56,582 bases of DNA, from the IMG/VR virus record IMGVR_UViG_3300025889_000144, positions 1 through 56,582 of that record, one strand, 5' to 3'. This stretch comes from a virus. A program made the translations under genes and the position numbers. Below, one piece after another: positions 6,276 to 15,261 of the stretch; the first letter of the stretch is position 1, and each line of letters begins with the position of its first letter. Below the pieces are notes generated by a model. That model was given only the letters and a program-made list of their open reading frames with translations. It was not told the DNA's origin and did not search any database.

Positions 6276-6701
6276 ATGATTAAGGTCACTAAACAGTCCC
6301 TGATCGACCAGGGACGCATCAGCGCTGAACGTTACGATTCCTGCGACACAGCTCTAGCCCAACTGAATGAAGGGTTTGGTGCTGAGTATGAAGCTGCTCG
6401 AAGCAACTTGACTTCAATGCTCGTCAAGGCAGACAACGTAGGCCTTGACCTAGACATTTTCCGTGGCGACGACTCGTTATTTAAGTTTCCCGAGTTTCGC
6501 ACGAACATCGTTGTTCGAATTGACCGCTCGCCCACGCCTCACGCCAAGATCGAGAAGTTGAACGAGAAGATCGCTGACCTTGAGCGAAAGCTCAAGATTG
6601 CAAAGATCGAACGAAACAGTCTGATCGAGCAGCTCCACATCACAGGAGCTGTCGACTTGGTTACTGACAAAATCACCGCCGTCTTCCGTCGCCTTAAGTG
6701 A
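6276..6701 (+). CDS. Coiled-coil hypothetical protein
   Basis: 141-aa protein. The N-terminal half is helical (DSCDTALAQLNEGFGAEYEA), and the C-terminal half holds a clear coiled coil (KIEKLNEKIADLERKLKIAK, about residues 90-125). The ATG at 6276 is chosen because it follows the promoter; the longer GTG frame from 6159 would include the promoter itself. Its stop TGA overlaps the TGATCATG start of the next gene. It may be a partner of the ATPase module downstream. Confidence 0.7.
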   Translation: MIKVTKQSLIDQGRISAERYDSCDTALAQLNEGFGAEYEAARSNLTSMLVKADNVGLDLDIFRGDDSLFKFPEFRTNIVVRIDRSPTPHAKIEKLNEKIADLERKLKIAKIERNSLIEQLHITGAVDLVTDKITAVFRRLK

Positions 6702-6703
6702 TC

Positions 6704-7915
6704 ATGAGTAACGACAAAATCTTCCTCCTCCACTGTTCTGTCAGCGCATCCGTAAGGCAGAGCACACAGATAAAGATGGCAGATCTCCAGCTGCCTGACA
6801 CTGTGATCGACGTGCTAGAAAAACAGCAATCTGTTTCTGTGCGCCCAACATTATCAGGTAAGCTCAAAGAATTCTTGAACTTGCTGCGCATAGAACAACG
6901 CAAACTGTATGACGAGTGCACGATCCATAACGGAGACGTCCACTTCCTCCACGAGGATTACTTCGAAGAGGCTATGCAGTGCATCGCAAAGATTCGCTCC
7001 GATGCTTCTAAATACAACGAACAACTCAATGAGCTTTGGCTCGAAGAGTACACTCGCTGGTCGAACACCGTTGAAGGTTTCTTAGAGCCTCTGTTCCGAG
7101 ACGACACCGAAGGGTTCAAACTCGCCAAGGAAGCTTACTTAACTATCTTCCCGACGAAGCAAGAGTTCGAGAACCCGATCAGAGTGTTCGTGGTTGGCCC
7201 CAACCCTGTGAGCATGGAGGTTTCTGACAGCAAAGAGGAGCACTCAATCTCCACGGCAATCCAAGAGGCGGCAGTATTCAACACAAACGAGGTGCTCGAA
7301 GCGGCTCGTGAGGGTGCAGCTGACCGAGCACTCGCTAAGGCAGCTGAATTGCTGGACGACCTTGATGTTCGAGTGTCCTCCAAGGTTGGCGAACGTCAAA
7401 CAGGAGGAACCAAACGCCGAGGTTCTTGGCAGATCACCGCCGAGACTTTGCAACTGATCACCCGCCACTGCCCAGGGTTTGAGAATCTTTCGACGCTATC
7501 GAATGATTTGCTCGATGTAGGTGTCAGGCTTCAGTCAGACACTGCCAAAGTTAAAAACCAAGCGTTCAAAGATTATGCAGACTTAAAAACTAAGATCCGC
7601 CAGGAGCTTCAGTCGATTGTTGAGTCACGTAACTCCAGTGATGGTCTTGAGTCGCTGAAGAGATCCCTGACACTCTCTGGCACTTACAGAGATCTATTAG
7701 CGAAGATCAACTCGGCTGATAACCAGGAACAACTCGATCAGCTTTACCACGAGCTTCAGATCGAGAAAGATGTTTACCATCAGCGAGCGAAGCATTTGCA
7801 GGTTCTATTTGACCAGCGCACCGAGCTGGTTAAAGCTCAATCCGCGAACTTAGATGATCTAATTGATGAGGTCAAAACCATTGAAGCTGAATCGACAGAT
7901 GACCTTGACTTCTAA
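6704..7915 (+). CDS. DUF3150-like protein of MoxR/VWA module
   Basis: 403-aa soluble, helix-rich protein. The opening IFLLHCSVSASVRQST followed by DLQLPDTV, a long helical central part with W/Y-rich helices (NELWLEEYTRWSNTVEGF), the short strand NPIRVFVVGPNPVSM, and a coiled-coil C-terminus recall DUF3150 proteins, which are known beside CobS-like AAA+ ATPases and VWA proteins in mobile elements. I infer that family from layout and pattern, not from a search. Start at ATG 6704 in TGATCATG; a GTG 6 nt earlier is possible. It probably acts with the next two genes. Confidence 0.6.
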   Translation: MSNDKIFLLHCSVSASVRQSTQIKMADLQLPDTVIDVLEKQQSVSVRPTLSGKLKEFLNLLRIEQRKLYDECTIHNGDVHFLHEDYFEEAMQCIAKIRSDASKYNEQLNELWLEEYTRWSNTVEGFLEPLFRDDTEGFKLAKEAYLTIFPTKQEFENPIRVFVVGPNPVSMEVSDSKEEHSISTAIQEAAVFNTNEVLEAAREGAADRALAKAAELLDDLDVRVSSKVGERQTGGTKRRGSWQITAETLQLITRHCPGFENLSTLSNDLLDVGVRLQSDTAKVKNQAFKDYADLKTKIRQELQSIVESRNSSDGLESLKRSLTLSGTYRDLLAKINSADNQEQLDQLYHELQIEKDVYHQRAKHLQVLFDQRTELVKAQSANLDDLIDEVKTIEAESTDDLDF

Positions 7916-7936
7916 TCTTTCATCAAAAGACTACAC

Positions 7937-7958
7937 GCTCTTGCTTGTCACTAAGAGC
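7937..7958 (+). other. Hairpin between module genes
   Basis: GCTCTT (7937-7942) pairs with AAGAGC (7953-7958) and is followed by CTTTCT. A weak attenuator or processing hairpin in the 120-nt gap before the ATPase gene. Confidence 0.35.
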
Positions 7959-8035
7959 CTTTCTAAACCGTACCGAAACCTAAACAGAAACCTTTTCAAA
8001 GACCTGTTAAAAGCACTCACAACCATCTTCGACTA

Positions 8036-9220
8036 ATGAACGACTCACTCTTCTCAAACCTCCAAAGCTTTCGCGCATCACTTAACACCAGCTTTCTTGA
8101 GCGAGCTGATGTTATCGATGGTCTACTCGCATCTTTAATTACGAAGCAAAACAGCTTTCTGTTCGGTCTCCCCGGCACGGGTAAGTCTGAGCTTGTGCGA
8201 GCAGTATCAAATGGGTTTAAAGGCTCTCAGTTTTTTGGCTACCTTCTCTCGCCCACAACAGATCCGTCTGAGCTATTCGGGCCGGTAGCAGTCTCGAAGC
8301 TACTTAATGATGAGTATGTTCGTGACGTCAAAGGATACCTACCTACGGCAAACATTGCATTCCTAGACGAGCTCTTTCGTGGTAGCTCTGCAGTTCTTAA
8401 TTCTCTGCTGACGATCCTGAATGAGCGTACATTCAACAACGGTCGCGATGTTTTAGAAACTCCTATTCAGTCGATCGTCGCTGCAACCAACTCTTTTCCT
8501 CAGGAAGAATCACTCCAAGCTTTCTGCGATCGATTTCTATTTCGTCCAACAGTCGATCTTCTGAAGAAGCCAACGTCAAAACGTAGTCTCGATGCCTGGG
8601 CTCTCGGTATCAAACAACGTCCGGTAGTGGAATCGAAGCTCACGTTCGACGACCTTACAACCCTTCAGCAAGAGGTAGCGAACGTAAGCGCCAGCGAGGA
8701 ATTCCTGGATTCCTTCACCCAAGTTATCGATCTACTTGCTACACGAGGCATCGTCATCAGCGATCGCCGAAGAGTACAGATCCTTAAGTTCTTGCGTGGT
8801 TGGGCTCTGGTTCAAGGTGACGAAGAACTGTTCCCCGAACACCTACATCGCTCACTGATACACATTGTATATCAAACACAAGACGACGTTCAGGTGATCA
8901 AAGAAGTCTTGGAGCAAGCTGTTCCTACAGCCGAAAAGCTTATGGAAAGCATTAAACGGGCTCACAATGGAATCCTTACTGAATACCACGCGCTTCACGC
9001 AGGAGACTCGAAGAGTGTTGATGATCTAAACCGCTTGGTCGGTAAGCTTCGCAAAATGCACCGTGATCTAGATACTCTCTCTAACAAACTAGATAACATC
9101 CTGGAGTCTGGTCAGTATCGAATCAGCGCCAGTGCTCGCCAGGCTGCGACCAAACTTGCTCAGACAATCGAGTCTTCTTCTCAATCAGTAGCGGCTTCGA
9201 TCTCTAACGTCTCATCATGA
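8036..9220 (+). CDS. MoxR/RavA-type AAA+ ATPase
   Basis: 394-aa ATPase. Walker A GLPGTGKS (44-51), TDPSELFGP (75-83, typical MoxR), Walker B IAFLDELF (107-114), sensor-1 ATNSFP (150-155) and Arg-finger region CDRFLFR (164-170) are all intact, followed by a helical lid and a C-terminal coiled coil with amphipathic heptads. MoxR/RavA and CobS proteins form hexameric rings that remodel or load metal/cofactor centres together with VWA partners. The stop overlaps the VWA gene start by 4 nt (ATGA), so the two are made together. Which client it acts on is unknown. Confidence 0.9.
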   Translation: MNDSLFSNLQSFRASLNTSFLERADVIDGLLASLITKQNSFLFGLPGTGKSELVRAVSNGFKGSQFFGYLLSPTTDPSELFGPVAVSKLLNDEYVRDVKGYLPTANIAFLDELFRGSSAVLNSLLTILNERTFNNGRDVLETPIQSIVAATNSFPQEESLQAFCDRFLFRPTVDLLKKPTSKRSLDAWALGIKQRPVVESKLTFDDLTTLQQEVANVSASEEFLDSFTQVIDLLATRGIVISDRRRVQILKFLRGWALVQGDEELFPEHLHRSLIHIVYQTQDDVQVIKEVLEQAVPTAEKLMESIKRAHNGILTEYHALHAGDSKSVDDLNRLVGKLRKMHRDLDTLSNKLDNILESGQYRISASARQAATKLAQTIESSSQSVAASISNVSS

Positions 9221-10758
9221 AAACCAACACCGAGTTCCTTCGTCTTGTGAACAACGAGCCCCTCGTGCTCGCTGTATCCGCACTGTCCGATTTTCTATGG
9301 GATGACTTCATCCGGGATGCCCGCCCCATCGTTAAGTACCTTGAGGACAAGTACAACATCAAACAGCTCTCCCGTTTTGGAAAGGAGCTATTTGACTTTC
9401 TGTATAACGGCGGACAAGTAACTACGGTCATCAACTTCGACGAAATCGAATCTTACTTTCGTGCGAAACAGAACGGACAAAACCCAGACTTTCCGAAAGG
9501 ATACAAACCTGAGTACGCATTCTGGTACAGCCTTTTTGTACAAGTGTGCGAATCGCCCTCATGGCCACGGCTAGTCAGTCTCTCGATTGGAGATCAGTTC
9601 ACCTCAGGTAACAACGCTGTGAACGTGTTGAACGAGCTCAGCGAAATCCTGATGGTTGAGCTAGAGAACAACTCACTTAGTGAGGAGCTCCTGAGCCAAG
9701 GTGCTCAACAGCTTCAAGACATTCGTGAACAGTTCATGGAAGCTAAGAAGCGAGGCGACAATGCGAAAGCTGCTGAGTTGCGCCAGCAGGGGAAGGAGCT
9801 CGGTCGTCAGATGGAGCAGAGCTTGCTTCAGGTAAGCGAGCAGATGCAGCCTCAGGTGGACAAGGCAGTCGATCGTGCGCACCAAGCAGCTAAGGACAAC
9901 CAGGAAGCAATAGCTGCCCTCGCTGGAACTGAGGCTGGTAAAGGGATCGGCCTCAACGATCTTGAACAAAAGCGAAACCTCGCTCGAAAGCTCAGCAGCA
10001 ATCCTGGCCTTAAGGAACTTGTGCGCCGCTTGGGTGCCTTGCGACAGGCATGGGCTGATCGCAAGCGAACTCGCAGATCACAGACCAGCTATAGCGATAT
10101 TGTCGGCGCCAAGTTCTCTGACACAATCACAAAAGCTTTCCCTGCTGAGATCGCGTTAGCTGCCACGGAGCAAGGTCGTGCTCTATTTGCCCTGAGGTAC
10201 AGTCAGAAAACACTGTTGTGTAAAGACTACGAAGCGAAAGTAAAAGAGCTCGATAAAGGCCCTGTTGTTCTTTACATCGACATCAGTGGTTCGATGGCAG
10301 GAGAGTGTGAGCTCTGGTCAAAAGCTATTGCTTACGTCGTTGCTGAGGAATGCCTCAAGCAGAAGCGTGCAACACACATTCATCTCTTCGATACTGTTGT
10401 GCAGAAGAGTATTCACCTGGATAAGGATCGAGCGGATAACGAGCGTCTCCTTAACTTTGTCCTTTCATGGACAACCAGAGGCGGTACGTCCTTCTGTTCA
10501 GTTATTAACCACGCGCTGTCGGAGGTCAACTTTGTCGATAAAGCCGATATTTTGATGATCACAGACGGAAACGCTGAGGTCTCAGATCCGTTCGTGCGCC
10601 GTCTCAACGCATTCAAGCAAGAGCACGGTGTGCAGTGGAACAGCTTCTGTATCGGCAAGCAAGCTCGTGTGCTTAAAGAGTTCAGTGATTATGTGCACAC
10701 TGTAGATGTTCTGGACGATCCTAAGAGCGCAGAGTTGTTTCAAGATGCTCTCCGGTAA
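9217..10758 (+). CDS. VWA-domain protein (ViaA/CoxE/CobT-like), ATPase partner
   Basis: 513-aa protein. The N-terminal ~160 residues are helical; a long charged helical middle (RGDNAKAAELRQQGKELGRQ) follows; the C-terminal third is a von Willebrand A domain with an intact MIDAS: DISGS (355-359), the Thr of RGGTS (424) and TDG (Asp450). This order matches ViaA, the adaptor of RavA, and CobT-like chelatase subunits. It binds a divalent metal and probably recruits the client for the upstream ATPase. ATGA overlap with the ATPase gene. Confidence 0.88.
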   Translation: MKTNTEFLRLVNNEPLVLAVSALSDFLWDDFIRDARPIVKYLEDKYNIKQLSRFGKELFDFLYNGGQVTTVINFDEIESYFRAKQNGQNPDFPKGYKPEYAFWYSLFVQVCESPSWPRLVSLSIGDQFTSGNNAVNVLNELSEILMVELENNSLSEELLSQGAQQLQDIREQFMEAKKRGDNAKAAELRQQGKELGRQMEQSLLQVSEQMQPQVDKAVDRAHQAAKDNQEAIAALAGTEAGKGIGLNDLEQKRNLARKLSSNPGLKELVRRLGALRQAWADRKRTRRSQTSYSDIVGAKFSDTITKAFPAEIALAATEQGRALFALRYSQKTLLCKDYEAKVKELDKGPVVLYIDISGSMAGECELWSKAIAYVVAEECLKQKRATHIHLFDTVVQKSIHLDKDRADNERLLNFVLSWTTRGGTSFCSVINHALSEVNFVDKADILMITDGNAEVSDPFVRRLNAFKQEHGVQWNSFCIGKQARVLKEFSDYVHTVDVLDDPKSAELFQDALR

Positions 10759-10788
10759 GGGCCTTCTATTAGAAACCGCACTTAGATT

Positions 10789-10809
10789 GAGGGGCAATTG
10801 CCGCCCCTC
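10789..10809 (+). other. GC-rich hairpin before a GTG-start gene
   Basis: GAGGGGC (10789-10795), loop AATTGCC, GCCCCTC (10803-10809). It ends 2 nt before the GTG at 10812, so it either attenuates or blocks ribosome access. No T-tract, so not a classic terminator. Confidence 0.5.
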
Positions 10810-10811
10810 TC

Positions 10812-11240
10812 GTGGATCGACACACGGATGCAAAGGTCGTTCGACGTATAGAGGCTGAGTACTCACCAGCCACCGAGAAATTCGAGCTCGAGGATTGGCT
10901 GGCGCAGCAGTTGTTTGACACGTATCACAATCTGTACGAAGGAGAACCAGAACTATTTAGGTTCCGAGAAGCTGTCCTCCTTTACGCGCCGCAGACTGAG
11001 CTTATCAATGCGACAAGGCTCGTGGAGGATGACGTCACTGAACACTGCATACTTCTTAGTGGTTTTCTTTACAAGAACTACGGAGTCAAGAGGTTAAATC
11101 ACAAAGCCGACGTTGAGATGCAACTGATGCTCACAGAGCATGATTTTGAACTAATGGCTATTCAGATCACAGATGAATTAATCGCATGGTACGAGACTGT
11201 GAGCTGTATGCAGGAAGTAATGAGTATGAAGCTAAAATGA
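10812..11240 (+). CDS. Hypothetical protein following the VWA gene
   Basis: 142-aa acidic, helical protein with many Glu and aromatic residues (EFELEDWLAQQLFDTYHNLYE has this pattern near residues 20-40). GTG start at 10812 is the only start that keeps the conserved-looking N-terminus, but a strong hairpin sits directly upstream, so the start is uncertain. It may be part of the ATPase/VWA operon; no family is recognised. Confidence 0.65.
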   Translation: MDRHTDAKVVRRIEAEYSPATEKFELEDWLAQQLFDTYHNLYEGEPELFRFREAVLLYAPQTELINATRLVEDDVTEHCILLSGFLYKNYGVKRLNHKADVEMQLMLTEHDFELMAIQITDELIAWYETVSCMQEVMSMKLK

Positions 11241-11282
11241 CTGAATCCTTAAAAAAAGCTGAAATCCCCTTGCGGTAAAGAA

Positions 11283-11303
11283 ACGGAAAGATAGCATTTC
11301 CGT
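11283..11303 (+). other. Hairpin upstream of the 11321 gene
   Basis: ACGGAAA (11283-11289), loop GATAGCA, TTTCCGT (11297-11303), 17 nt before the ATG at 11321. AT-rich stem; leader structure or weak terminator. Confidence 0.35.
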
Positions 11304-11320
11304 GTTCCGCTTTCCATTAC

Positions 11321-12133
11321 ATGAACTTCAAGTTCAAAATCGGCGACACAACTCTGGACAACAGCGAAGCAAAAGCACTCCTCAGTGCCGCAGGTCGCGA
11401 CGCAGCAATCGTGGTTGACATTGCTGAGCACGTCGATCCTTCTATGATCGACGCCAAGAAACTGTTCTCTATTAGCGTCGAAACCAAGAACCCCACGCTG
11501 GCCTCTTTGGCTGCGCGTTTTGCTATAGAAGGAGTGGAGACTCCTAAGAAGCGCACCTACACCCGCACCGACGCGAAACGAATTTCTCGGATCGAACCGA
11601 AGAAGGTTATTAAGCAGCCTGCAGAGGCAATCGAAGAGCTCTGCAAGCTCAACAGCCTCAAATCAATCGGTGCGGCGATGATCCTAGAAGGTGTTGGTGA
11701 AGGTCACAGTCGGACGCTCCGACAGGTTGCTACCAACTGTGTCAACGCCATGGCTTACAGGGGCTCGGTGAGCCCCGACTCTCAGTGCTTTATGGGGTTC
11801 TGCAAAGATGGTGACGGGCACTACCGGACCTTGAATCAGGGGCCAAACGTTCCTCGTAGTGCTTCCTACCACGCGTCGCCGATGTACACGGCAGTCCGCG
11901 ATGGAGCTCAGCTGCTCAAAGAGTGGGGTTTGATCGAGCTCAAGGAGCTGATCGAATTCGGCAGCAAAGATAAAGAGCTAGACGGGAACAGCCAGCAGCT
12001 GCGCCGCGTGGTCTACGCTGTGTCGGCTACGGCTATGGGTAAGCAAGTGGCTAACGAGTGGGGCGACATTGCTGATTTCATCAGTCACCGCTGGAGTAGC
12101 CGCATTCGGGAGAAAAAGTCCTACGCTGCCTGA
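11321..12133 (+). CDS. Hypothetical replication-region protein
   Basis: 270-aa protein. The N-terminal 70 residues look like a beta-rich domain (FKFKIGDTTLDNSEAKALL), followed by a basic linker (KKRTYTRTDAKRISRIEPKK) and a mostly helical C-terminal part with a Cys/aromatic segment (CFMGFCKDGDGHYRTL). The basic linker suggests nucleic-acid contact. It ends 21 nt before a Rho-independent terminator, so it closes its operon. Function unknown. Confidence 0.7.
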   Translation: MNFKFKIGDTTLDNSEAKALLSAAGRDAAIVVDIAEHVDPSMIDAKKLFSISVETKNPTLASLAARFAIEGVETPKKRTYTRTDAKRISRIEPKKVIKQPAEAIEELCKLNSLKSIGAAMILEGVGEGHSRTLRQVATNCVNAMAYRGSVSPDSQCFMGFCKDGDGHYRTLNQGPNVPRSASYHASPMYTAVRDGAQLLKEWGLIELKELIEFGSKDKELDGNSQQLRRVVYAVSATAMGKQVANEWGDIADFISHRWSSRIREKKSYAA

Positions 12134-12154
12134 ACGGCAAACCGCTGAATCCAC

Positions 12155-12181
12155 GGGGCGTCGAAAGATGCCCCTTTTTTT
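12155..12181 (+). terminator. Rho-independent terminator (GAAA tetraloop)
   Basis: 8-bp stem GGGGCGTC/GATGCCCC (one G-U) with a GAAA tetraloop and seven Ts. It ends 6 nt before the polA start, so it separates polA from the previous operon or acts as an attenuator. Confidence 0.9.
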
Positions 12182-12187
12182 ACTCTC

Positions 12188-14083
12188 ATGAAAATCTTTT
12201 ACGCAGACGACGACACCAAGTTCCAACAATCACTCGAAGAATTGAATCAAATCCCAAAGCTGTGTCTCGACGCTGAAACGACTGGCTTGGACTCACACGT
12301 TGCAAAGTTACGCCTGCTTCAGCTCTGCACAACTGATGAAAAGGTAGAAGACAGAACCGTTTACGTTTTAGATCTGTTCAAAGTAAAGAACACAGCGGGA
12401 CTAAAAGAACTAATCGAGAGCCGAGAAATGCTCTTAGGTCACAACCTCAACTTTGACCTTCAGTTTCTTTTATCTCTTGGTATCGATTACAAAGGTAAAG
12501 TTTTCGACACCTACGTAGCTGAGCGCTGCCTCCGCGCCGGGTTTAAGGAAAAGAAAATATCACCAAAACTTCAGAAACCATATTTCGACGACGTGAGCTG
12601 CTCGTTGAAAGCTGTAGTGAGTCGGCGACTCGAACTCGACATCAGCAAAGAACAGCAGGTTTCTGACTGGAGTAAGCAAGATCTCGACATCGAACAAATC
12701 GAATACGCGGCAAAGGATGTTGACCTTCTGCCCAGCATCGCCGCAGATCAACTCAAAGAGTTAGTGGAGGAAGCGCTGCTTGACATCTACTCTCTTGAAT
12801 CCAAATGCGTACGCCCCGTGGCCAAAATGTGTCACAGGGGATTCAACGTTGATGTTAGCAAGTTAGTAGCATTAAAGAGCGCTATAGGGTTGAAGTTAGA
12901 AGAAGTTACACTAGAATTCTGCACTAAGCTCGACGAGGCCCTTCCCCCTGACCTCAAGCTCCCGCGAAACTCAGATGGATCCCTGGCAATCGGCAAAAAT
13001 CTTAGAAAGGAATTCAATCCTGGATCTGGTACGCAGTGCAAAAAACTCTTCGACGCACTTGGAGTTGCTCTACCAACAAACCCTGCTACAGGAAAGAGCA
13101 CACTCAATCAGATTCAACTTGCAGAATTCGACAGCGACGACCCCCTGTTAACCCTCTACCGAAAGCGAACGAAGATTGAAACACAGTTAGAGCACGCAGA
13201 AAAACTTATCGCCAACGTCAACCCAATAACCCAGCGGATACACTCGGGTTACAACCAATATGGAGCCAACTCAGGGCGATTTACGTCAAGCGGAGCTAAG
13301 AAAACGAGCGCTAAAAAAGTTAAAAATCAGTTCGCAATTAACGCTCAACAGATACCTAGGGACAAGGAGTTTCGTGAGTGTTTCGTAGCCACGCCTGGGC
13401 ATCAGTTGATTATTTGCGACTTTAGTCAGATCGAGTTGCGACTAGGAGCTGAGCTAATTGGTATTCCTCAGATGATCCAAGCTTTCAAGGACGGACACGA
13501 TCTCCACACAGTGACGGCGAGTTTGATCTACAAAGTGCCTTTGGAAGAAGTTCAGAAGAGCCAGCGCCAGGAAGGGAAGACACTGAACTTTGCACTCTTG
13601 TACGGCATGGGCTTCCGCAAATACAAAACCTATGCAGCTCAGAGCGGAAAAATAATCTCGCTGTCGGAAGCTAAGGTTGCTCACACGGCTTTCCACAACG
13701 CCTATCCACGCCTGAGACAATGGCACCGCGAACGTTCAGCTCTTGTTGAAGACGGTTGGACTTACGTTCGCACGCCGTTAGGCAGGCGTCGGCTTCTCTC
13801 GTATGACGACGCCACCATGACTGCTTGTGCCAACACGCTGATACAAGGCGCCGGAGCTGATATCCTTAAGCTGTCGTTAGCCAAGCTCAACCCTTTCCTA
13901 GGGGACGAAGCTCACTTAGTTGCCTGTGTGCACGATGAAATTGTACTCGAAGCAGTCGATGATAAAGTGGAGTACTATAAAGAAGTACTTGAGCACTGTA
14001 TGAAAGAAGCAGCAGAGACCATTTTAAAAGAAGTACCTGCTAAAGCAGACGCTAGCCACGGAGAAACCTGGGCAGAAAAATGA
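12188..14083 (+). CDS. polA: Family A DNA polymerase with 3'-5' exonuclease
   Basis: 631-aa replicative polymerase. Exo I DAETTGLD (D28, E30), Exo II HNLNFD (D90) and Exo III YAAKD (Y173, D177) show a full proofreading domain; there is no 5'-3' nuclease domain, as usual for phage PolA. Polymerase motif A is DFSQIELR (411-418), motif B K464-TLNF468-ALLYG, motif C VHDE (H582, D583, E584). The residue equal to E. coli F762 is Phe468, a state linked in viral surveys with virulent phages. Overlaps the next start by 4 nt (ATGA). Confidence 0.96.
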   Translation: MKIFYADDDTKFQQSLEELNQIPKLCLDAETTGLDSHVAKLRLLQLCTTDEKVEDRTVYVLDLFKVKNTAGLKELIESREMLLGHNLNFDLQFLLSLGIDYKGKVFDTYVAERCLRAGFKEKKISPKLQKPYFDDVSCSLKAVVSRRLELDISKEQQVSDWSKQDLDIEQIEYAAKDVDLLPSIAADQLKELVEEALLDIYSLESKCVRPVAKMCHRGFNVDVSKLVALKSAIGLKLEEVTLEFCTKLDEALPPDLKLPRNSDGSLAIGKNLRKEFNPGSGTQCKKLFDALGVALPTNPATGKSTLNQIQLAEFDSDDPLLTLYRKRTKIETQLEHAEKLIANVNPITQRIHSGYNQYGANSGRFTSSGAKKTSAKKVKNQFAINAQQIPRDKEFRECFVATPGHQLIICDFSQIELRLGAELIGIPQMIQAFKDGHDLHTVTASLIYKVPLEEVQKSQRQEGKTLNFALLYGMGFRKYKTYAAQSGKIISLSEAKVAHTAFHNAYPRLRQWHRERSALVEDGWTYVRTPLGRRRLLSYDDATMTACANTLIQGAGADILKLSLAKLNPFLGDEAHLVACVHDEIVLEAVDDKVEYYKEVLEHCMKEAAETILKEVPAKADASHGETWAEK

Positions 14084-14961
14084 GCAGCACAACCAAACGC
14101 ATCCGACCCCTAACACCCAGCAAGTTCAAGATTGGGGATCGTGTAACTGAGAACATCAAGAACATAGCTTGTTTCAGTGAGTCCCTAGATCAGAAGATTA
14201 AAGATAAATTGACTGGCTATGTAAACGAAACGCGTGTAGGCACAGTCAAAGAAGTTTTCGTAAAAACAAACAAAAGAGGGGATCGGCGACACTACGCTTC
14301 TGTCCTGTGGGATGGCTTCAAATCGACTACAGAACACGAGCAAGGTCGGTTGGCTATCCACGCGGCAGCGCAAATTAAAAAGGAAGACGCAGCTGCGACT
14401 GCATCAAATAAAAAGAAAAAATCAGTAACGGCAGTTGAGATCTTAAACCTCGACGCCGTGAAGGAGAAGGAAGTCTTTACAGCTAAAACGGAACAAGGTT
14501 ATGTGGGCTGCGTAAGGTTAACGGCCGGAGTGTGCTTCACAGTTGAAATCTTCTCGAATGCGTTAGAGGCAGCCAACAAAGCTCGTAGCCTGAAGAGGCA
14601 GCTGGAACAACCGACAACTCCAGAATGTAAAGAAACCAAAAAAAACACAGAAGAAATTAAAAAATGTGTAGTCAAAAAAACGAATAGAAAGGTAGCCTTG
14701 AGGTCGAGATTGTACACCCTCGACGAGACCAAGGCAATGCCGCTCCTGCGTTTCCAAGAGGTGTGGGTAATTATAAAAGACTCTATGTACGTTAGTGACT
14801 GTCTAGATAAAGAGAGGCGTAACTTAGTAAGTTATACTTCCAATAAGGATAAAGCTCTTTACTTCACTTGTCACGAAAAAGCGAAGATGACGATGCGTGT
14901 CCTTAAGGGCACTATCGGTCCAGGGTTTGACCTCAAACGATTTTTTATCGAGAATAAGTAA
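14080..14961 (+). CDS. Hypothetical Lys-rich protein coupled to polA
   Basis: 293-aa protein, very Lys-rich in the middle (KKEDAAATASNKKKKSVTAV; ETKKNTEEIKKCVVKKTNRK). The N-terminal segment FKIGDRVTEN...GTVKEVFVKTN...YASVLWDG looks like a small SH3/KOW-like barrel. ATGA overlap with polA suggests a polymerase accessory or DNA-binding role (inference). No known processivity factor is recognised. Confidence 0.65.
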   Translation: MSSTTKRIRPLTPSKFKIGDRVTENIKNIACFSESLDQKIKDKLTGYVNETRVGTVKEVFVKTNKRGDRRHYASVLWDGFKSTTEHEQGRLAIHAAAQIKKEDAAATASNKKKKSVTAVEILNLDAVKEKEVFTAKTEQGYVGCVRLTAGVCFTVEIFSNALEAANKARSLKRQLEQPTTPECKETKKNTEEIKKCVVKKTNRKVALRSRLYTLDETKAMPLLRFQEVWVIIKDSMYVSDCLDKERRNLVSYTSNKDKALYFTCHEKAKMTMRVLKGTIGPGFDLKRFFIENK

Positions 14962-14976
14962 AGGGTTACTAATAGT

Positions 14977-15261
14977 ATGGCCACAAGATTTGCTGGTGAT
15001 TTCTTCGGGGTCTCTTTAGTAGACCCGGAACGAGAGGACTCGAGGCTCCTCGACTATTACCCAGAATTGCGTCGACTTGTAAAGACGAGCTCGAGTTCAG
15101 GGGGTTCCAGCGAGGACGAAGGTGCTCGATTATATGGAGGGGCTAAAGCAGTGCCGGCTTTCAGCGGCTTCAAAACATTTGAGAAAGCTGGGAAAGAGCA
15201 GGCCACAGCTCCTCTCTTTTACGGCTTTAAAACGTTCGAACAACCCAAGAAGCTCGATTAG
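14977..15261 (+). CDS. Hypothetical protein with GFKTFE repeats
   Basis: 94-aa protein. The C-terminal half carries two copies of a GFKTFE motif (FSGFKTFEKAG and FYGFKTFEQPK) after a Ser/Gly-rich linker. Short linear repeats suggest binding to a dimeric or oligomeric partner. It shares some composition with the next gene. Function unknown. Confidence 0.6.
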   Translation: MATRFAGDFFGVSLVDPEREDSRLLDYYPELRRLVKTSSSSGGSSEDEGARLYGGAKAVPAFSGFKTFEKAGKEQATAPLFYGFKTFEQPKKLD

